A stretch of 64,000 bases of DNA, taken from the NCBI RefSeq assembly GCF_027568475.1, contig NZ_JANKZG010000001.1, positions 248,001 to 312,000 on the forward strand, written 5' to 3'. The position numbers and the translations under genes were made by a program. Positions 37,901-46,592 of this stretch are shown one piece after another. The DNA comes from Acinetobacter sp. HY1485. GTDB lineage: Bacteria; Pseudomonadota; Gammaproteobacteria; Pseudomonadales; Moraxellaceae. The notes under the pieces were generated by a model. It had not been told where the DNA came from. It did no database searches and saw only the letters and a list, made by a program, of their open reading frames with translations. The stretch's first letter is position 1; each line of letters opens with the position of its first letter.

Positions 37901-38790
37901 GTTGCCGTGTAGATACACATAAACCTGTCAAACAGGAAAAAGGTGAGTTTAGCGTTTTTCCTGAAAATTTTGTGTTTGAAGCATCGCAAAAGGTGACAGG
38001 TGTTGTAGTAAAGCAGTATCAAGCTCTCGTACCTGTAAAACCATTTGCACAGCTTGAAACAAAAGATGACGTAGGTGTTGTGATTCAAACGTTTAATGAT
38101 CAAACCGAAGCAGTCCGTAATCATAAACAAGGGGTGATTCGTTTAATTCACTTACAATTAGGCGATAAAATCCGTCAACTCAAAAAGCAAATCAGTAAGC
38201 CGCTTGCATTAGCCTATTCGCCACTCGGTGATAAGCAACAACTTGAGAATATGTTGGTGTATGCAACACTTGATCAAGCAATTAATAGCCTACCAACCAA
38301 CCAAGACACGTTTCTAAGTTTGCAAAAGCAAGTTCAACAAGAATTTTTAACAGTTGGGCAAACAGTTTTAGCCTTGCTCAGTGATATTTATACGCAGTGG
38401 CAACAGATACGTTTACAACTTAAACAGCTTAACGGCAGTGTATTTGGTCGTAGTATTGATGATATTGAAGATCAGCTTGATTTAATGCACTTAAAAGATT
38501 TTGTTTATTCAAGACCTTTAAGTGTGTGGCAACACTATGCGCGTTATTTAAAAGCATTGTTGATTCGTTTAGAACGTTTACCGCATAACTTGCAAAAAGA
38601 TACGCAAGCGATTGATGAAGTTGACCCGTGGATGGATAAACTATTTAAGTTTAAAGCAGACTCAAGGTTAGATGAGTTTTATAGCATGACGGAAGAGTTG
38701 AGAATTTCTTTATTTTCGCAACCGATGAAAACCAAAATTCCAATTTCTGCATCACGCTTACAAAAAGCATGGACCAAATTAAATATGTAA
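34957..38790 (+). CDS. hrpA: ATP-dependent RNA helicase HrpA
   Basis: A 1277-aa DEAH-box helicase. HrpA in E. coli resolves collided or stalled ribosomes and processes some mRNAs. Domain order: basic N-terminus, helicase core with Walker A GETGSGKT (77-84), DEAH (174-177), SAT motif in ITSATLD and QRKGRCGR, then the helicase-associated and OB-fold region and the long HrpA-specific C-terminal domain. The GTG at 34957 was preferred because AAAAGG lies six bases before it; an ATG at codon 10 has no ribosome site. It is monocistronic and divergent from ahpC. Confidence 0.96.
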   Translation: MRTDLDTCVMARDRHRLNRLNKQSKQYQELFEKSNHKVRARVKRLPNIKLNQDLPVTQYADRLIEAIQRHQIIIVAGETGSGKTTQLPQIAMLAGRGLTGMIGHTQPRRLAARSVSQRIAEEVGQKLGEAIGFKVRFNEQGSQDSIVRLMTDGILLAELAHDRFLTKYDTIIIDEAHERSLNIDFVMGYLKQLVKKRPDLKVIITSATLDVNRFSQYFNDAPIFEVEGRSYPVEVRYRPISEMTIGGSDDDEFDDFEENLPRAVVSAVEECFADAESSGHPEHADILVFASTEQEIRELQETLHKFGPRHTEILPLYARLALSEQQKIFNPSGRGRRIIIATNVAETALTVPNIRYVIDSGFARISRYSYRSRVQRLPIEAISQAAANQRKGRCGRIAAGVCIRLYSEEDFLSRPEFTEPEIKRTNLASVILQMQSLGLGSLEAFDFIEPPDHRLVNDGRKLLIELGALSEKKSELTKVGKMMAHMPIDPRLARMIIGGAHFGVLNEALVIVSALAVQDPRERPADKQTQADQKHALFKEADSDFLFYLKLWETLQTNRKELTESKRRQFARQHYLSWLRLREWGQTHKQLVELAEGLKLSFNDKPANYENLHRALLTGLLSFIANKTDERNVYMAVRQQKARIFPASTLHKGSTSWVMAFEMVETSQVYLRTLAKIEPEWILLAARDLLKYHYFEPHWSKKSGLVNAYAQISLFGLIVEPKRLINYEKVNHTEAHEIFLRDALTTGNLGITPPFLKHNLLKLQEVERVEDKLRRRDLVIDEETIYQFYDSKVPQEIASRRTFEDWRATVEPTDPRFLYIDDDALWLNDRPTTQQFPDYLRNGELRLATKYRFDPSHDEDGAIVKIPLQALPQVDEKMWSWGIPGWRFELIEALLKALPKDKRRTIVPIPDTARKLLRGVDATHLNQHIFEYLAFALRGEQITPNDFSFDRIDAYLVPLIKVVDEKGRPIEQGRSLDELKSRCRVDTHKPVKQEKGEFSVFPENFVFEASQKVTGVVVKQYQALVPVKPFAQLETKDDVGVVIQTFNDQTEAVRNHKQGVIRLIHLQLGDKIRQLKKQISKPLALAYSPLGDKQQLENMLVYATLDQAINSLPTNQDTFLSLQKQVQQEFLTVGQTVLALLSDIYTQWQQIRLQLKQLNGSVFGRSIDDIEDQLDLMHLKDFVYSRPLSVWQHYARYLKALLIRLERLPHNLQKDTQAIDEVDPWMDKLFKFKADSRLDEFYSMTEELRISLFSQPMKTKIPISASRLQKAWTKLNM

Positions 38791-38819
38791 AAAAAAGCAC
38801 CCAAGCGGGTGCTTTTTTT
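38791..38819. terminator. Bidirectional terminator between hrpA and the ProP-like gene
   Basis: AAAAAAGCACCC (38791-38802) pairs with GGGTGCTTTTTT (38807-38818) around AAGC. The stop codon of the convergent transporter gene touches its right edge. Confidence 0.93.
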
Positions 38820-40273
38820 TAGCTCAATTCAGGATGCTGATTAACAAGTTTACGACGCTCTTTTTTAAGGTCATGCATTTCTTGGTCAATCTCATCGACA
38901 CGTGATTCAATAGAATCATGAAACTCTTCTAAAAGCTCAACGGCTTCGGCTTTACTCGTTGCAATAGGTGTAGCATCAATTAAAGGTTTATTGGCAGTTT
39001 CTTTAAAGTAAAAACCTGTAATCACGCCAAATACACCACATACCATTAAATAATAAGCAGGAATCATAAGATTCTGCGTACTTTCTACAAGCGTTGCCGT
39101 TAATGTTGGTGTAACACCTGCAATTAAAATTGCAATATTAAATGTAATGGCAAGTGCACTATAACGAACAGCTGTTGGAAATAGCGCAGGTAAGATAGAT
39201 GCCATAATTCCAATTAACATGGTCATTGGAAGTGATAGCATGATTAAACCAAGCGTAATATAAAAATCACTTCCTGTATTTAAAAACTGATAAGCAGGGT
39301 ACGACAAGACAATTAATAGTGTACTGCCTGTAAGAATAAATGGTTTGCGTCCCCAACGGTCACTTAAAGCACCTACTATTGGTTGTGTGATTAATAGACC
39401 AACCATAACCGCAATAATAATACGAACGCCGTGGTCTTCTGAATAATGTAAGTTATGCGTAAAATAACTTGGTAGATAAGTCAAAAGCATATAATACGCA
39501 ATATCTGTACAGACCACGATGCCAATACAAACAAGTAAGTTGTAACGATACTTAGAGAAAATCTCTTTAAAACTTACTTTTTTAGTAGCATCACTATTTT
39601 TATATTGTTTATAGGCAGGTGTCTCTTCAAGCGCATTACGCAGGTACAAACCAATCAGACCTAAAGGTAAAGCTAAAAAGAAAGGTAAACGCCACCCCCA
39701 ATCTAAAAAGGCAGTTTCTCCCACAAAAGAATGCAGAAAAGAAACCACGCCTGCACCTACAACAAATCCTGCAATAGAGCCAAAATCTAGCCAACTGCCC
39801 ATAAAACCACGTTTACGGTCTGGTGAATATTCGGCAACAAAGGTTGCAGCGCCAACATATTCACCACCTACCGAAAAGCCCTGCGCAATTTTAACTACAA
39901 GCAGTAAAATAGGTGCCCAAATACCAATAGAAGCATAAGAAGGAATAAGTCCGATACATACGGTACTTAATGTCATTAAAATAATGGTGGCTGCAAGTAC
40001 CTTTTGACGTCCGTACTTATCACCTAAACGACCAAAAAAAATACCGCCAAGTGGTCTAAAAATAAAAGGAATGGAAAATGTGGCTAATGCTGTAATAATT
40101 TGCAAACTTGGATCTGCATTTGGAAAAAAGACTTTACCAAGGGCAAAAGCAACATAGCTATAAACACCAAAATCAAACCATTCAATGCCATTGCCTAAAG
40201 CAGCAGCCGTAATTGCTTTTTTGGATTTTGTGTGATCAACGATATTAATATCATCAAGATTAACGGGTTTCAT
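38819..40273 (-). CDS. MFS transporter, ProP-like (copy 2)
   Basis: A 484-aa metabolite:proton symporter of the major facilitator superfamily with twelve predicted helices. It begins with the ProP-like NGIEWFDFGVYSYVAF, then FIFRPLGGIFFGRLGDKYGR (MFS motif A) and EYSPDRKRGFMGSWLDFGS. The C-terminal 40 residues form a charged heptad-like helix (LEEFHDSIESRVDEIDQEM), reminiscent of the ProP coiled coil that tunes osmotic activation. Proline or betaine is the likely substrate class but is not proven. The gene lies directly downstream of a close paralogue, 70 bases apart. Confidence 0.85.
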   Translation of the reverse strand: MKPVNLDDINIVDHTKSKKAITAAALGNGIEWFDFGVYSYVAFALGKVFFPNADPSLQIITALATFSIPFIFRPLGGIFFGRLGDKYGRQKVLAATIILMTLSTVCIGLIPSYASIGIWAPILLLVVKIAQGFSVGGEYVGAATFVAEYSPDRKRGFMGSWLDFGSIAGFVVGAGVVSFLHSFVGETAFLDWGWRLPFFLALPLGLIGLYLRNALEETPAYKQYKNSDATKKVSFKEIFSKYRYNLLVCIGIVVCTDIAYYMLLTYLPSYFTHNLHYSEDHGVRIIIAVMVGLLITQPIVGALSDRWGRKPFILTGSTLLIVLSYPAYQFLNTGSDFYITLGLIMLSLPMTMLIGIMASILPALFPTAVRYSALAITFNIAILIAGVTPTLTATLVESTQNLMIPAYYLMVCGVFGVITGFYFKETANKPLIDATPIATSKAEAVELLEEFHDSIESRVDEIDQEMHDLKKERRKLVNQHPELS

Positions 40274-40296
40274 ATCTAAACTCTTTAATATGATGG

Positions 40297-40328
40297 CAAA
40301 AAAAATGGGCTATATCGCTATAACCCAT
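40297..40328 (-). terminator. Terminator between the two ProP-like genes
   Basis: On the minus strand ATGGG pairs with CCCAT through an imperfect stem (TATA/TATA inside, one A-C mismatch), followed by eight Ts. It would limit readthrough from copy 1 into copy 2. Confidence 0.75.
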
Positions 40329-40343
40329 AGAGGAAAACTAAAA

Positions 40344-41828
40344 TTACTGAATATCAGGGTGACGATCTGCAAGTCTTTGACGCTTTTTCTGTAAAGCTTC
40401 AATTTCTGCATCAACACGTGCAATTTTTTCTTCGATAGTGCCATGGTACTCTTCAAGAAGTTCATGTGCTTCTTCTTGACTCGTTGCCATAGGTGCACCA
40501 CCTGTAAGTGGTTTATTTGCAGTTTCTTTAATATAAACAGCAGTAATAACACCAATTATCCCAAATACAATAAGGTAATATGCAGGAATCATTGGGTTTT
40601 GTGTATATTCAACTAAAGTTGCGCTGAGTGTTGGTGTTAAACCTGCAATAACAATTGAAATATTAAATGCAATGGCTAACGCACTGTAACGTACCGCTGT
40701 TGGGAATAAAGCAGGCAAGGTTGATGCCATAACCCCAATTAGCATATTTAAAGACAATGCAAGAATGATTAAACCACTAAAAATTAAAGCACTCGTTTGT
40801 GATTGTAAAAGTAAAAAGGCAGGGATAGATAAGAAAATTAAGGCAAAACTACCCGCAAAAATAAATGGACGGCGTCCCCAACGGTCACTTAACCAACCAA
40901 TCAGTGGTTGCACAAACAACATACCCAACATTACAGCAATAATGATTAAATCACTTTCGCCACTCTTGTAGTGTAAATTATGCGTAAAGTAACTTGGCAA
41001 GTAAGTAAGTACCATGTAGTAAGTCACGTTAGTACATAAAACAAGACCAATACACACCAATAGGCTACGTTTGTGTGTTGCAATAATTTCTTTAAATGAA
41101 ACTTTTTTAGGCTCTGTTTTTGCAGCATCTTCACTGTGTTGCTGATAAGCAGGTGTTTCTTCAAGTGAATGACGTAAGTACATTCCCACTAAACCCAATG
41201 GAAGCGAAAGAAGAAACGGAATACGCCAGCCCCAATCTGCAAATTTGGCTTCACCCATTGCGTAAGTAAGTAAAGAAACTAAACCTGCACCAAGTAAGAA
41301 ACCTGCGATAGAGCCAAAATCTAACCAACTGCCCATAAAGCCACGTTTACGGTCTGGTGAGTATTCAGCAACAAAAATAACAGCGCCCGAGTATTCACCC
41401 CCTACAGAAATACCCTGAAGAATTTTGACAAGGAGTAATAAAATAGGTGCCCAAATACCAATCGTTTCATAACCTGGAATTAGACCAATTGCACAGGTAC
41501 TTAAGGTCATTAAAATAATGGTCGTGGCTAGAACTTTTTGACGTCCGTATTTGTCGCCTAAACGCCCAAAGATAAGACCACCTAACGGTCTAAAAACAAA
41601 AGGAATAGAAAAAGCACCTAAAGATGCAATAAGCTGCACACTTGGTGAGACATCAGGAAAGAAGATTTTACCTAAAATATAGGCAACATAACCGTAAACA
41701 CCAAAATCGAACCACTCAATGGCATTACCAAGAGCAGCTGCAGTAATGGCTTGTTTGGTTTTATTATTGTCAATGATGCTAATGTCATCAATTGCAATAG
41801 GTTTCCTTTTTTTTCTAAAACCGCGCAT
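40344..41828 (-). CDS. MFS transporter, ProP-like (copy 1)
   Basis: A 494-aa paralogue of the next gene downstream, with the same helices and motifs: NAIEWFDFGVYGYVAY, RPLGGLIFGRLGDKYGR, EYSPDRKRGFMGSWLDFGS and EETPAYQQ. It differs in a longer basic N-terminus (MRGFRKKRKP) and in its C-terminal heptad helix (EEYHGTIEEKIARVDAEIE). The pair most likely arose by tandem duplication. Substrate is inferred to be a compatible solute or organic acid. It is preceded by a gene-free region of 364 bases that should contain its promoter. Confidence 0.85.
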   Translation of the reverse strand: MRGFRKKRKPIAIDDISIIDNNKTKQAITAAALGNAIEWFDFGVYGYVAYILGKIFFPDVSPSVQLIASLGAFSIPFVFRPLGGLIFGRLGDKYGRQKVLATTIILMTLSTCAIGLIPGYETIGIWAPILLLLVKILQGISVGGEYSGAVIFVAEYSPDRKRGFMGSWLDFGSIAGFLLGAGLVSLLTYAMGEAKFADWGWRIPFLLSLPLGLVGMYLRHSLEETPAYQQHSEDAAKTEPKKVSFKEIIATHKRSLLVCIGLVLCTNVTYYMVLTYLPSYFTHNLHYKSGESDLIIIAVMLGMLFVQPLIGWLSDRWGRRPFIFAGSFALIFLSIPAFLLLQSQTSALIFSGLIILALSLNMLIGVMASTLPALFPTAVRYSALAIAFNISIVIAGLTPTLSATLVEYTQNPMIPAYYLIVFGIIGVITAVYIKETANKPLTGGAPMATSQEEAHELLEEYHGTIEEKIARVDAEIEALQKKRQRLADRHPDIQ

Positions 41829-42160
41829 GTAAAAATCCTAGTATAAAAAATAATCAATTAAGCATAAAATGATTGGGCATTTATGCAAATACGAAAAAGC
41901 GTACAAAAGAACAATTTTTTAACATAGCAAGAGAAAATAAACGTGGCAAATTTTACCTTGTAACATTCATTTTTTCTTGCGATTAAAAAAATATAAATGT
42001 TTTCAATTAGTTATAATTATATAAGATACGCAAATATACTGTGTTGGGCTTGCGAAATTTAATGTACTAATAATGTTTAATTTTGTATCATTATCTGATT
42101 GTTTTAATTTTTCTTGACATAATAGAAAAAGCAAATTTTTGGGCAAAAAATATAATAAAT
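41829..42160. other. AT-rich gene-free region between argF and the ProP-like genes
   Basis: About 330 very AT-rich bases with no credible frame. It should hold the promoter of the ProP-like gene on the minus strand. Several TATAAT-like hexamers are present (for example near 42012-42022), but I could not choose one. I see no repeat or RNA gene in it. Confidence 0.5.
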
Positions 42161-42161
42161 A

Positions 42162-42190
42162 AAAAAAGCCCCGATAAATCAGGGCATTTA
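42162..42190 (-). terminator. Rho-independent terminator of argF
   Basis: On the minus strand GCCCTGA pairs with TCGGGGC around TTTA (one G-T pair), followed by seven Ts, just after the argF stop codon. Confidence 0.88.
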
Positions 42191-42192
42191 GC

Positions 42193-43107
42193 TTATTTTT
42201 GGTTTTCAAGTAGTAAAAATTCAACGAGTGCTTTTTGAGCATGTAACCGGTTTTCTGCTTCATCCCATACCACTGCATTAGGATGTTCCAACATATTTTC
42301 CGAAATTTCCTCGCCACGATGTGCAGGTAAACAATGCATAAATAAACAATCAGAATGTGCTAAAGACATCAAATGCTCATTAACTTGGTAGCTTGCAAAT
42401 GCTTGTTCGCGAATTTTTTGTTCTTCTTCTTGACCCATAGAAGCCCAAACGTCAGTGACAATTAAATTGGCATTTACAGCTGCATCTTCTGCTGTATCTA
42501 CAAGTTCTACACAGTGCGCAAACTCTTTAAGAAATTTTTCTTGTGGTTCATAACCTTTAGGTGTAGCAATTTTGAGTTTAAAACCCCATTGATGTGCAGC
42601 TTCAATATATGAATTACACATGTTGTTGCCATCGCCAACCCAAGCAACAGTTTTTCCTTTAATACTACCGCGATGCTCAACAAAGGTTTGTATATCTGCT
42701 AAAAGCTGACAAGGGTGGTGATCATCGGTGAGTGCATTAATTACAGGTACTTTAGAATAAGAAGCAAAACGCTCTACAATCTCATGTCCAAAAGTACGAA
42801 TCATCACAATATCAAGCATGCTTGAAATGACACGTGCAGAATCTTCAATAGGCTCACCGCGTCCAAGTTGTGTATCGCGTGATGATAAGAAAATAGCACT
42901 ACCACCAAATTGAGTCATTCCAGCTTCAAATGAAATTCGAGTACGTGTACTTGATTTCTCAAAAATCATTCCCATAACCTGCCCAACAAAAGGTTGGTAC
43001 ACTTGTCGGGTATGTTGCAAGCGCTTTAACTCTTGTGCACGTTCAATAATGCGGTTTAATTCTGCCGAAGATAAGTCTCTTAAAGTAAGAAAGTGACGTA
43101 GAGCCAT
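42193..43107 (-). CDS. argF: Ornithine carbamoyltransferase
   Basis: ArgF makes citrulline from ornithine and carbamoyl phosphate in arginine synthesis. The 304-aa protein has the carbamoyl-phosphate loop SSTRTR at 52-57, the HPCQ motif after DDHH, and the ornithine-site segment [12 protein letters not shown]. Single-copy anabolic type is the best guess from length and context. It uses the same carbamoyl phosphate pool as PyrB, encoded 30 kb away. It ends with a good terminator; the TetR gene upstream is in the same direction, 62 bases away. Confidence 0.96.
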   Translation of the reverse strand: MALRHFLTLRDLSSAELNRIIERAQELKRLQHTRQVYQPFVGQVMGMIFEKSSTRTRISFEAGMTQFGGSAIFLSSRDTQLGRGEPIEDSARVISSMLDIVMIRTFGHEIVERFASYSKVPVINALTDDHHPCQLLADIQTFVEHRGSIKGKTVAWVGDGNNMCNSYIEAAHQWGFKLKIATPKGYEPQEKFLKEFAHCVELVDTAEDAAVNANLIVTDVWASMGQEEEQKIREQAFASYQVNEHLMSLAHSDCLFMHCLPAHRGEEISENMLEHPNAVVWDEAENRLHAQKALVEFLLLENQK

Positions 43108-43169
43108 TTTACTCCACCAAAGTTAGTTAAACAAAACACTATACTACAATGTTAAACAAGCCAAAAGCC

Positions 43170-43814
43170 TTATTGGTATTGATGTGCTTTTAGAAAAAAA
43201 TCAACGGTATACTGAATATAATCTTCTATTTCTTTGAGGTTTTTGGTGATCGGTAAGCCCATCAGTGCTTGCCATTCGTAATGCCATAAACAGCCTAGAA
43301 ACATTTTGGCAGAGTTTAAGGGGTGGTCGCAAACAAGTTGTCCGTTCTTTGTCGCCCAATGAAGTTTGCGCGCTAAATCTTTTACAATATGTTCGGGACC
43401 TTGTTCGTATAAATAGGCTGCAAGTTGTGTATCATGTTTGGCTCTTTCGAGCATTAAGCGCAAAAAATTAATATTTTCTTCTTCAGTAATATGGTTGTAA
43501 AAATTCGTTAGAATAACAGTCAAAAATTTTCGAATATCGTTTGATTGGCAGTTAAAATTTTTATAAAGCTCTTGTAAAAAAATATCGCGTCGATAGTCAC
43601 AAATTGCAGTAAACAGACCCTCTTTACTACCAAAAAATTTATACAAAGAGGCTTTAGAGCCTCCTGCATATTGTACAATGTCATCCAAAGAAACGGCGTC
43701 ATAACCCTTTTGTAAAAACAGTGTTGTTGCGGCATCTAAAAATGCTAAACAACGTTCCGTCCCCCGTTTTGTTTGAGGTTGGGCTGTTGAGTATGTTTCT
43801 CTGTGTTCTACCAT
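43170..43814 (-). CDS. TetR-family transcriptional regulator
   Basis: A 214-aa TetR-family repressor. The N-terminal helix-turn-helix covers about residues 20-65 (LFLQKGYDAVSLDDIV, then GGSKASLYKFFGSKEGLF), followed by an all-helical ligand-binding domain. The target is unknown: both neighbours, argF and ntrC, are transcribed the same way, and there is no divergent gene next to it. It may regulate a distant locus or itself. Confidence 0.85.
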   Translation of the reverse strand: MVEHRETYSTAQPQTKRGTERCLAFLDAATTLFLQKGYDAVSLDDIVQYAGGSKASLYKFFGSKEGLFTAICDYRRDIFLQELYKNFNCQSNDIRKFLTVILTNFYNHITEEENINFLRLMLERAKHDTQLAAYLYEQGPEHIVKDLARKLHWATKNGQLVCDHPLNSAKMFLGCLWHYEWQALMGLPITKNLKEIEDYIQYTVDFFLKAHQYQ

Positions 43815-43857
43815 GCCAATGAAAATTTATTCAGAATTTAATTGAGTATAGCAAATT

Positions 43858-45288
43858 CTATAAGTCATCATCATCAGTTTCAATGCCAAGTTCTTTTAGC
43901 TTACGTGTAAGGGTATTACGACCCCAACCTAAAAGTTCGGCAGCTTGCCGTTTACGCCCTTGTGTGTGTTGTAATGCAACTTGAATAAGTGTTGTTTCAA
44001 ATAATGGCGTTGCAGAATCTAAAATTTTGATTTCACCTTTGGTGAGGGCATCTATTGCCCAATGCTCAAGGTGTTCATACCACTGTTGTTTTTGCTGCGG
44101 TACAATACGTTCAACCGTGGTGGCTGTACGTTGTTTTAGTTCGTTGGGTAAATCTTCAGGATAAACCTCACGTCCTGTAATCATTACGGTGAGCCAACGG
44201 CAGGTATTTTCTAGCTGACGTACATTGCCTTGCCATGGCAGTTGTTGCATATAAGCAATGGTTTCGGGGCGTAAAACTTTAGCACTAACATTGAGTTCTT
44301 TGCCTGCTTGGTTTAAAAAGTGTTGTGCAAGCATTGGGATGTCTTCGCTGCGATGGGCAAGTTTTGGAATATGAATCCGAATAACATTTAGACGGTGATA
44401 AAGATCTTCTCGGAAGCGCCCATCTTCAACCAATTTCTCAATATTTTGATGCGTGGCTGCCACAATGCGTACATCAACTTTAACAGGAATATGTCCACCA
44501 ACACGATAAAACTCACCATCAGCAAGTACACGAAGCAGACGTGTTTGTGTGTCAAACGGCATATCGCCAATTTCATCTAAAAATAATGTACCGCCATTGG
44601 CTTGTTCAAAACGCCCATGCCGTTGTGTGGTTGCTCCTGTAAATGCCCCTTTTTCATGTCCAAAAAGTTCAGTTTCAATTAAATCTTTTGGAATTGCTGC
44701 CATGTTAAGAGCAATAAATGGTTTTGCTTTACGTGGAGAGTGGCGATGTAGTGCATGTGCAACAAGTTCTTTCCCGGTACCTGATTCACCATTGATTAAC
44801 ACGGTAATATGGGATTGTGCAAGACGACCAATCGCCCGAAAAACCTCTTGCATGGCAGGTGATTCGCCAATAATCTCAGTAGATTGTATAGGGGTGGCTT
44901 TGGTACTTTCTTGTTGTTTATTGAGATGTAAAATCGCACGGTGTACTAAAGCTAGTGCTTCATCTATATCAAATGGTTTAGGTAAATATTCAAATGCTCC
45001 TGTTTGGTAGCTCGACACCGCAGATTCTAAGTCTGAGTGTGCGGTCATAATAATAACAGGTAGGTCAGGGTGGTGGTTTTTGACTTTACTTAAAAAGGTC
45101 AGTCCATCAATTCCGGGCATGCGAATATCAGTTAAAATTACATCGGGTTGTTCAAGTGCTAATTGATCTAGTGCACTTTGTGCTTCTTCAAAGCTTGTAA
45201 CATCTAAGCCTTCTTCTTTAAATGTTTTTTCAAGTACCCAACGCATTGCACGGTCGTCGTCAATTACCCAAATTCTATGGTTCGACAT
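43858..45288 (-). CDS. ntrC: Nitrogen regulator NtrC
   Basis: NtrC is the sigma-54-dependent response regulator of nitrogen assimilation. The 476-aa protein has a receiver domain with the phosphorylated Asp54 (VILTDIRMPG), an AAA+ activator domain with Walker A GESGTGKE and the sigma-54 contact motif GAFTGA, and a C-terminal Fis-type helix-turn-helix (AAELLGWGRNTLTRKLKELG). The ATG at 45288 gives the family start MSNHRIWVIDDD and follows GGGAG; the frame is open 21 codons further. ntrB ends four bases upstream, so the two are translationally close. Confidence 0.96.
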   Translation of the reverse strand: MSNHRIWVIDDDRAMRWVLEKTFKEEGLDVTSFEEAQSALDQLALEQPDVILTDIRMPGIDGLTFLSKVKNHHPDLPVIIMTAHSDLESAVSSYQTGAFEYLPKPFDIDEALALVHRAILHLNKQQESTKATPIQSTEIIGESPAMQEVFRAIGRLAQSHITVLINGESGTGKELVAHALHRHSPRKAKPFIALNMAAIPKDLIETELFGHEKGAFTGATTQRHGRFEQANGGTLFLDEIGDMPFDTQTRLLRVLADGEFYRVGGHIPVKVDVRIVAATHQNIEKLVEDGRFREDLYHRLNVIRIHIPKLAHRSEDIPMLAQHFLNQAGKELNVSAKVLRPETIAYMQQLPWQGNVRQLENTCRWLTVMITGREVYPEDLPNELKQRTATTVERIVPQQKQQWYEHLEHWAIDALTKGEIKILDSATPLFETTLIQVALQHTQGRKRQAAELLGWGRNTLTRKLKELGIETDDDDL

Positions 45289-45292
45289 GGTG

Positions 45293-46363
45293 TTACTCCC
45301 AAGGTAAATATAGACTAAAAATTGTTTTTTTAGGTACAGATTGACAAGCAATCATACCGTTGTGTTGATGCATAATATTTTGAGCAATACTTAAGCCTAA
45401 GCCGGTACCTTTTGCACGACTAGTCACAAGTGGATAAAAGATAGATTCCAGCATTTCTTCAGGAATACCTATACCGTTATCTTGAATATCAATCCGAATA
45501 GCAGAACGGTGTAAAGTCCCGTTAATGGTGACAAGACGTTGAATTCGGGTTTTGAGCGTAAGTTTAGGTTTATGATGGGTAAAAAAATCACTGTGTTCGA
45601 GCATGGCTTGAACTGCATTTACACTAATGTTTAAAAAGACTTGAATCAGTTGATCACGGTCGGCTTGAATCTCAGGGAGTGATAGATCGTAATCACGTAT
45701 CACCGTAATTTTATTTTTTGTTTGGTTAATAATAAGAGAATGCACACGCTCTAAGGGTTCATGAATATTCATGTTTTGGTAGCTTGGTAATTGCCGTGAG
45801 CCGAGCATGTTGTCTGCAAGCTTTCTGAGTCGGTCAACTTCGCTGATAATAATATCTGTAAATTCTTGGTATTCTGCATCAAGATTACGAGCGAGTAGTT
45901 GCGTGGCACCCCGTATCCCACCGAGTGGATTTTTGATCTCGTGAGCCACACCTCGAATAAGTTGCCGGGTCACTTGATGTTGTTGCGTTAAACTTTCCTC
46001 TTTAGAAATTTTACGCATACGTTCAATTGGATTAAGTTCAATAAGTAACCAGTTTTGTAATAAACTAACTGAATAATCGACATACATATCTTTGTGATTT
46101 ATATAGATCAGTGCTTCACGCCGTGTATAAGCTTGTCCTTTTTCTAATGTTTCTTGTAGTGCATTAAGCGTATCGAAGCTATCATTAGGAGATTGTAAAA
46201 AATGCGTTGCATTTAAACCTTTGGCACGCAAAAGACTAATGTCAAACAATGCCTCACAAGCAGAGTTCAAATAAAATATATTGAGTTCTTGATCAACCAA
46301 AAGTATCGCTGTTGTTAAATTATCGACAAGTAAGCGGTAATCAATGGGTGGCGTACAATCCAT
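45293..46363 (-). CDS. ntrB: Nitrogen sensor kinase NtrB
   Basis: NtrB phosphorylates or dephosphorylates NtrC according to PII status. The 356-aa soluble protein has an N-terminal PAS domain (about 10-110), the phosphorylated His141 in GVAHEIKNPLGG, and the ATPase domain with N box VNAVQAM, G boxes DNGIGIPEEM and GTGLGLSIAQN. No membrane segments are present, as in the family. The ATG at 46363 follows AAGGATG; a GTG seven codons upstream is less likely. No glnA lies beside it, unlike in enteric bacteria. Confidence 0.95.
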   Translation of the reverse strand: MDCTPPIDYRLLVDNLTTAILLVDQELNIFYLNSACEALFDISLLRAKGLNATHFLQSPNDSFDTLNALQETLEKGQAYTRREALIYINHKDMYVDYSVSLLQNWLLIELNPIERMRKISKEESLTQQHQVTRQLIRGVAHEIKNPLGGIRGATQLLARNLDAEYQEFTDIIISEVDRLRKLADNMLGSRQLPSYQNMNIHEPLERVHSLIINQTKNKITVIRDYDLSLPEIQADRDQLIQVFLNISVNAVQAMLEHSDFFTHHKPKLTLKTRIQRLVTINGTLHRSAIRIDIQDNGIGIPEEMLESIFYPLVTSRAKGTGLGLSIAQNIMHQHNGMIACQSVPKKTIFSLYLPWE

Positions 46364-46592
46364 GATATCATCCTTAGAGTTCACTTGTGGCTAAGCAATT
46401 TACAAGCCAACATCAGTTTATCTAAAGAGCAATAGCATGATTTAAGAGAAGTTGCACTCTTTTGGGGCGATATATTTTTGTGTTAAAACGTAAGCAACCT
46501 TTTGGTGCATTGTAAAATGATTGTTGCCAAAACCTATGCTTTATTCACGAAACATCATACAATACGCGCAATCTAGTGGAGTGCAGAGTTTC

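Noticed and set aside
42003-42317. A 104-codon frame overlapping the end of argF
   Set aside because: Out-of-frame shadow of argF continuing into AT-rich intergenic DNA; no protein-like character.
44549-45010. A 153-codon open frame on the plus strand inside ntrC
   Set aside because: It is antisense to well-conserved ntrC domains, has no ribosome site and no recognisable protein; it is a coding shadow.
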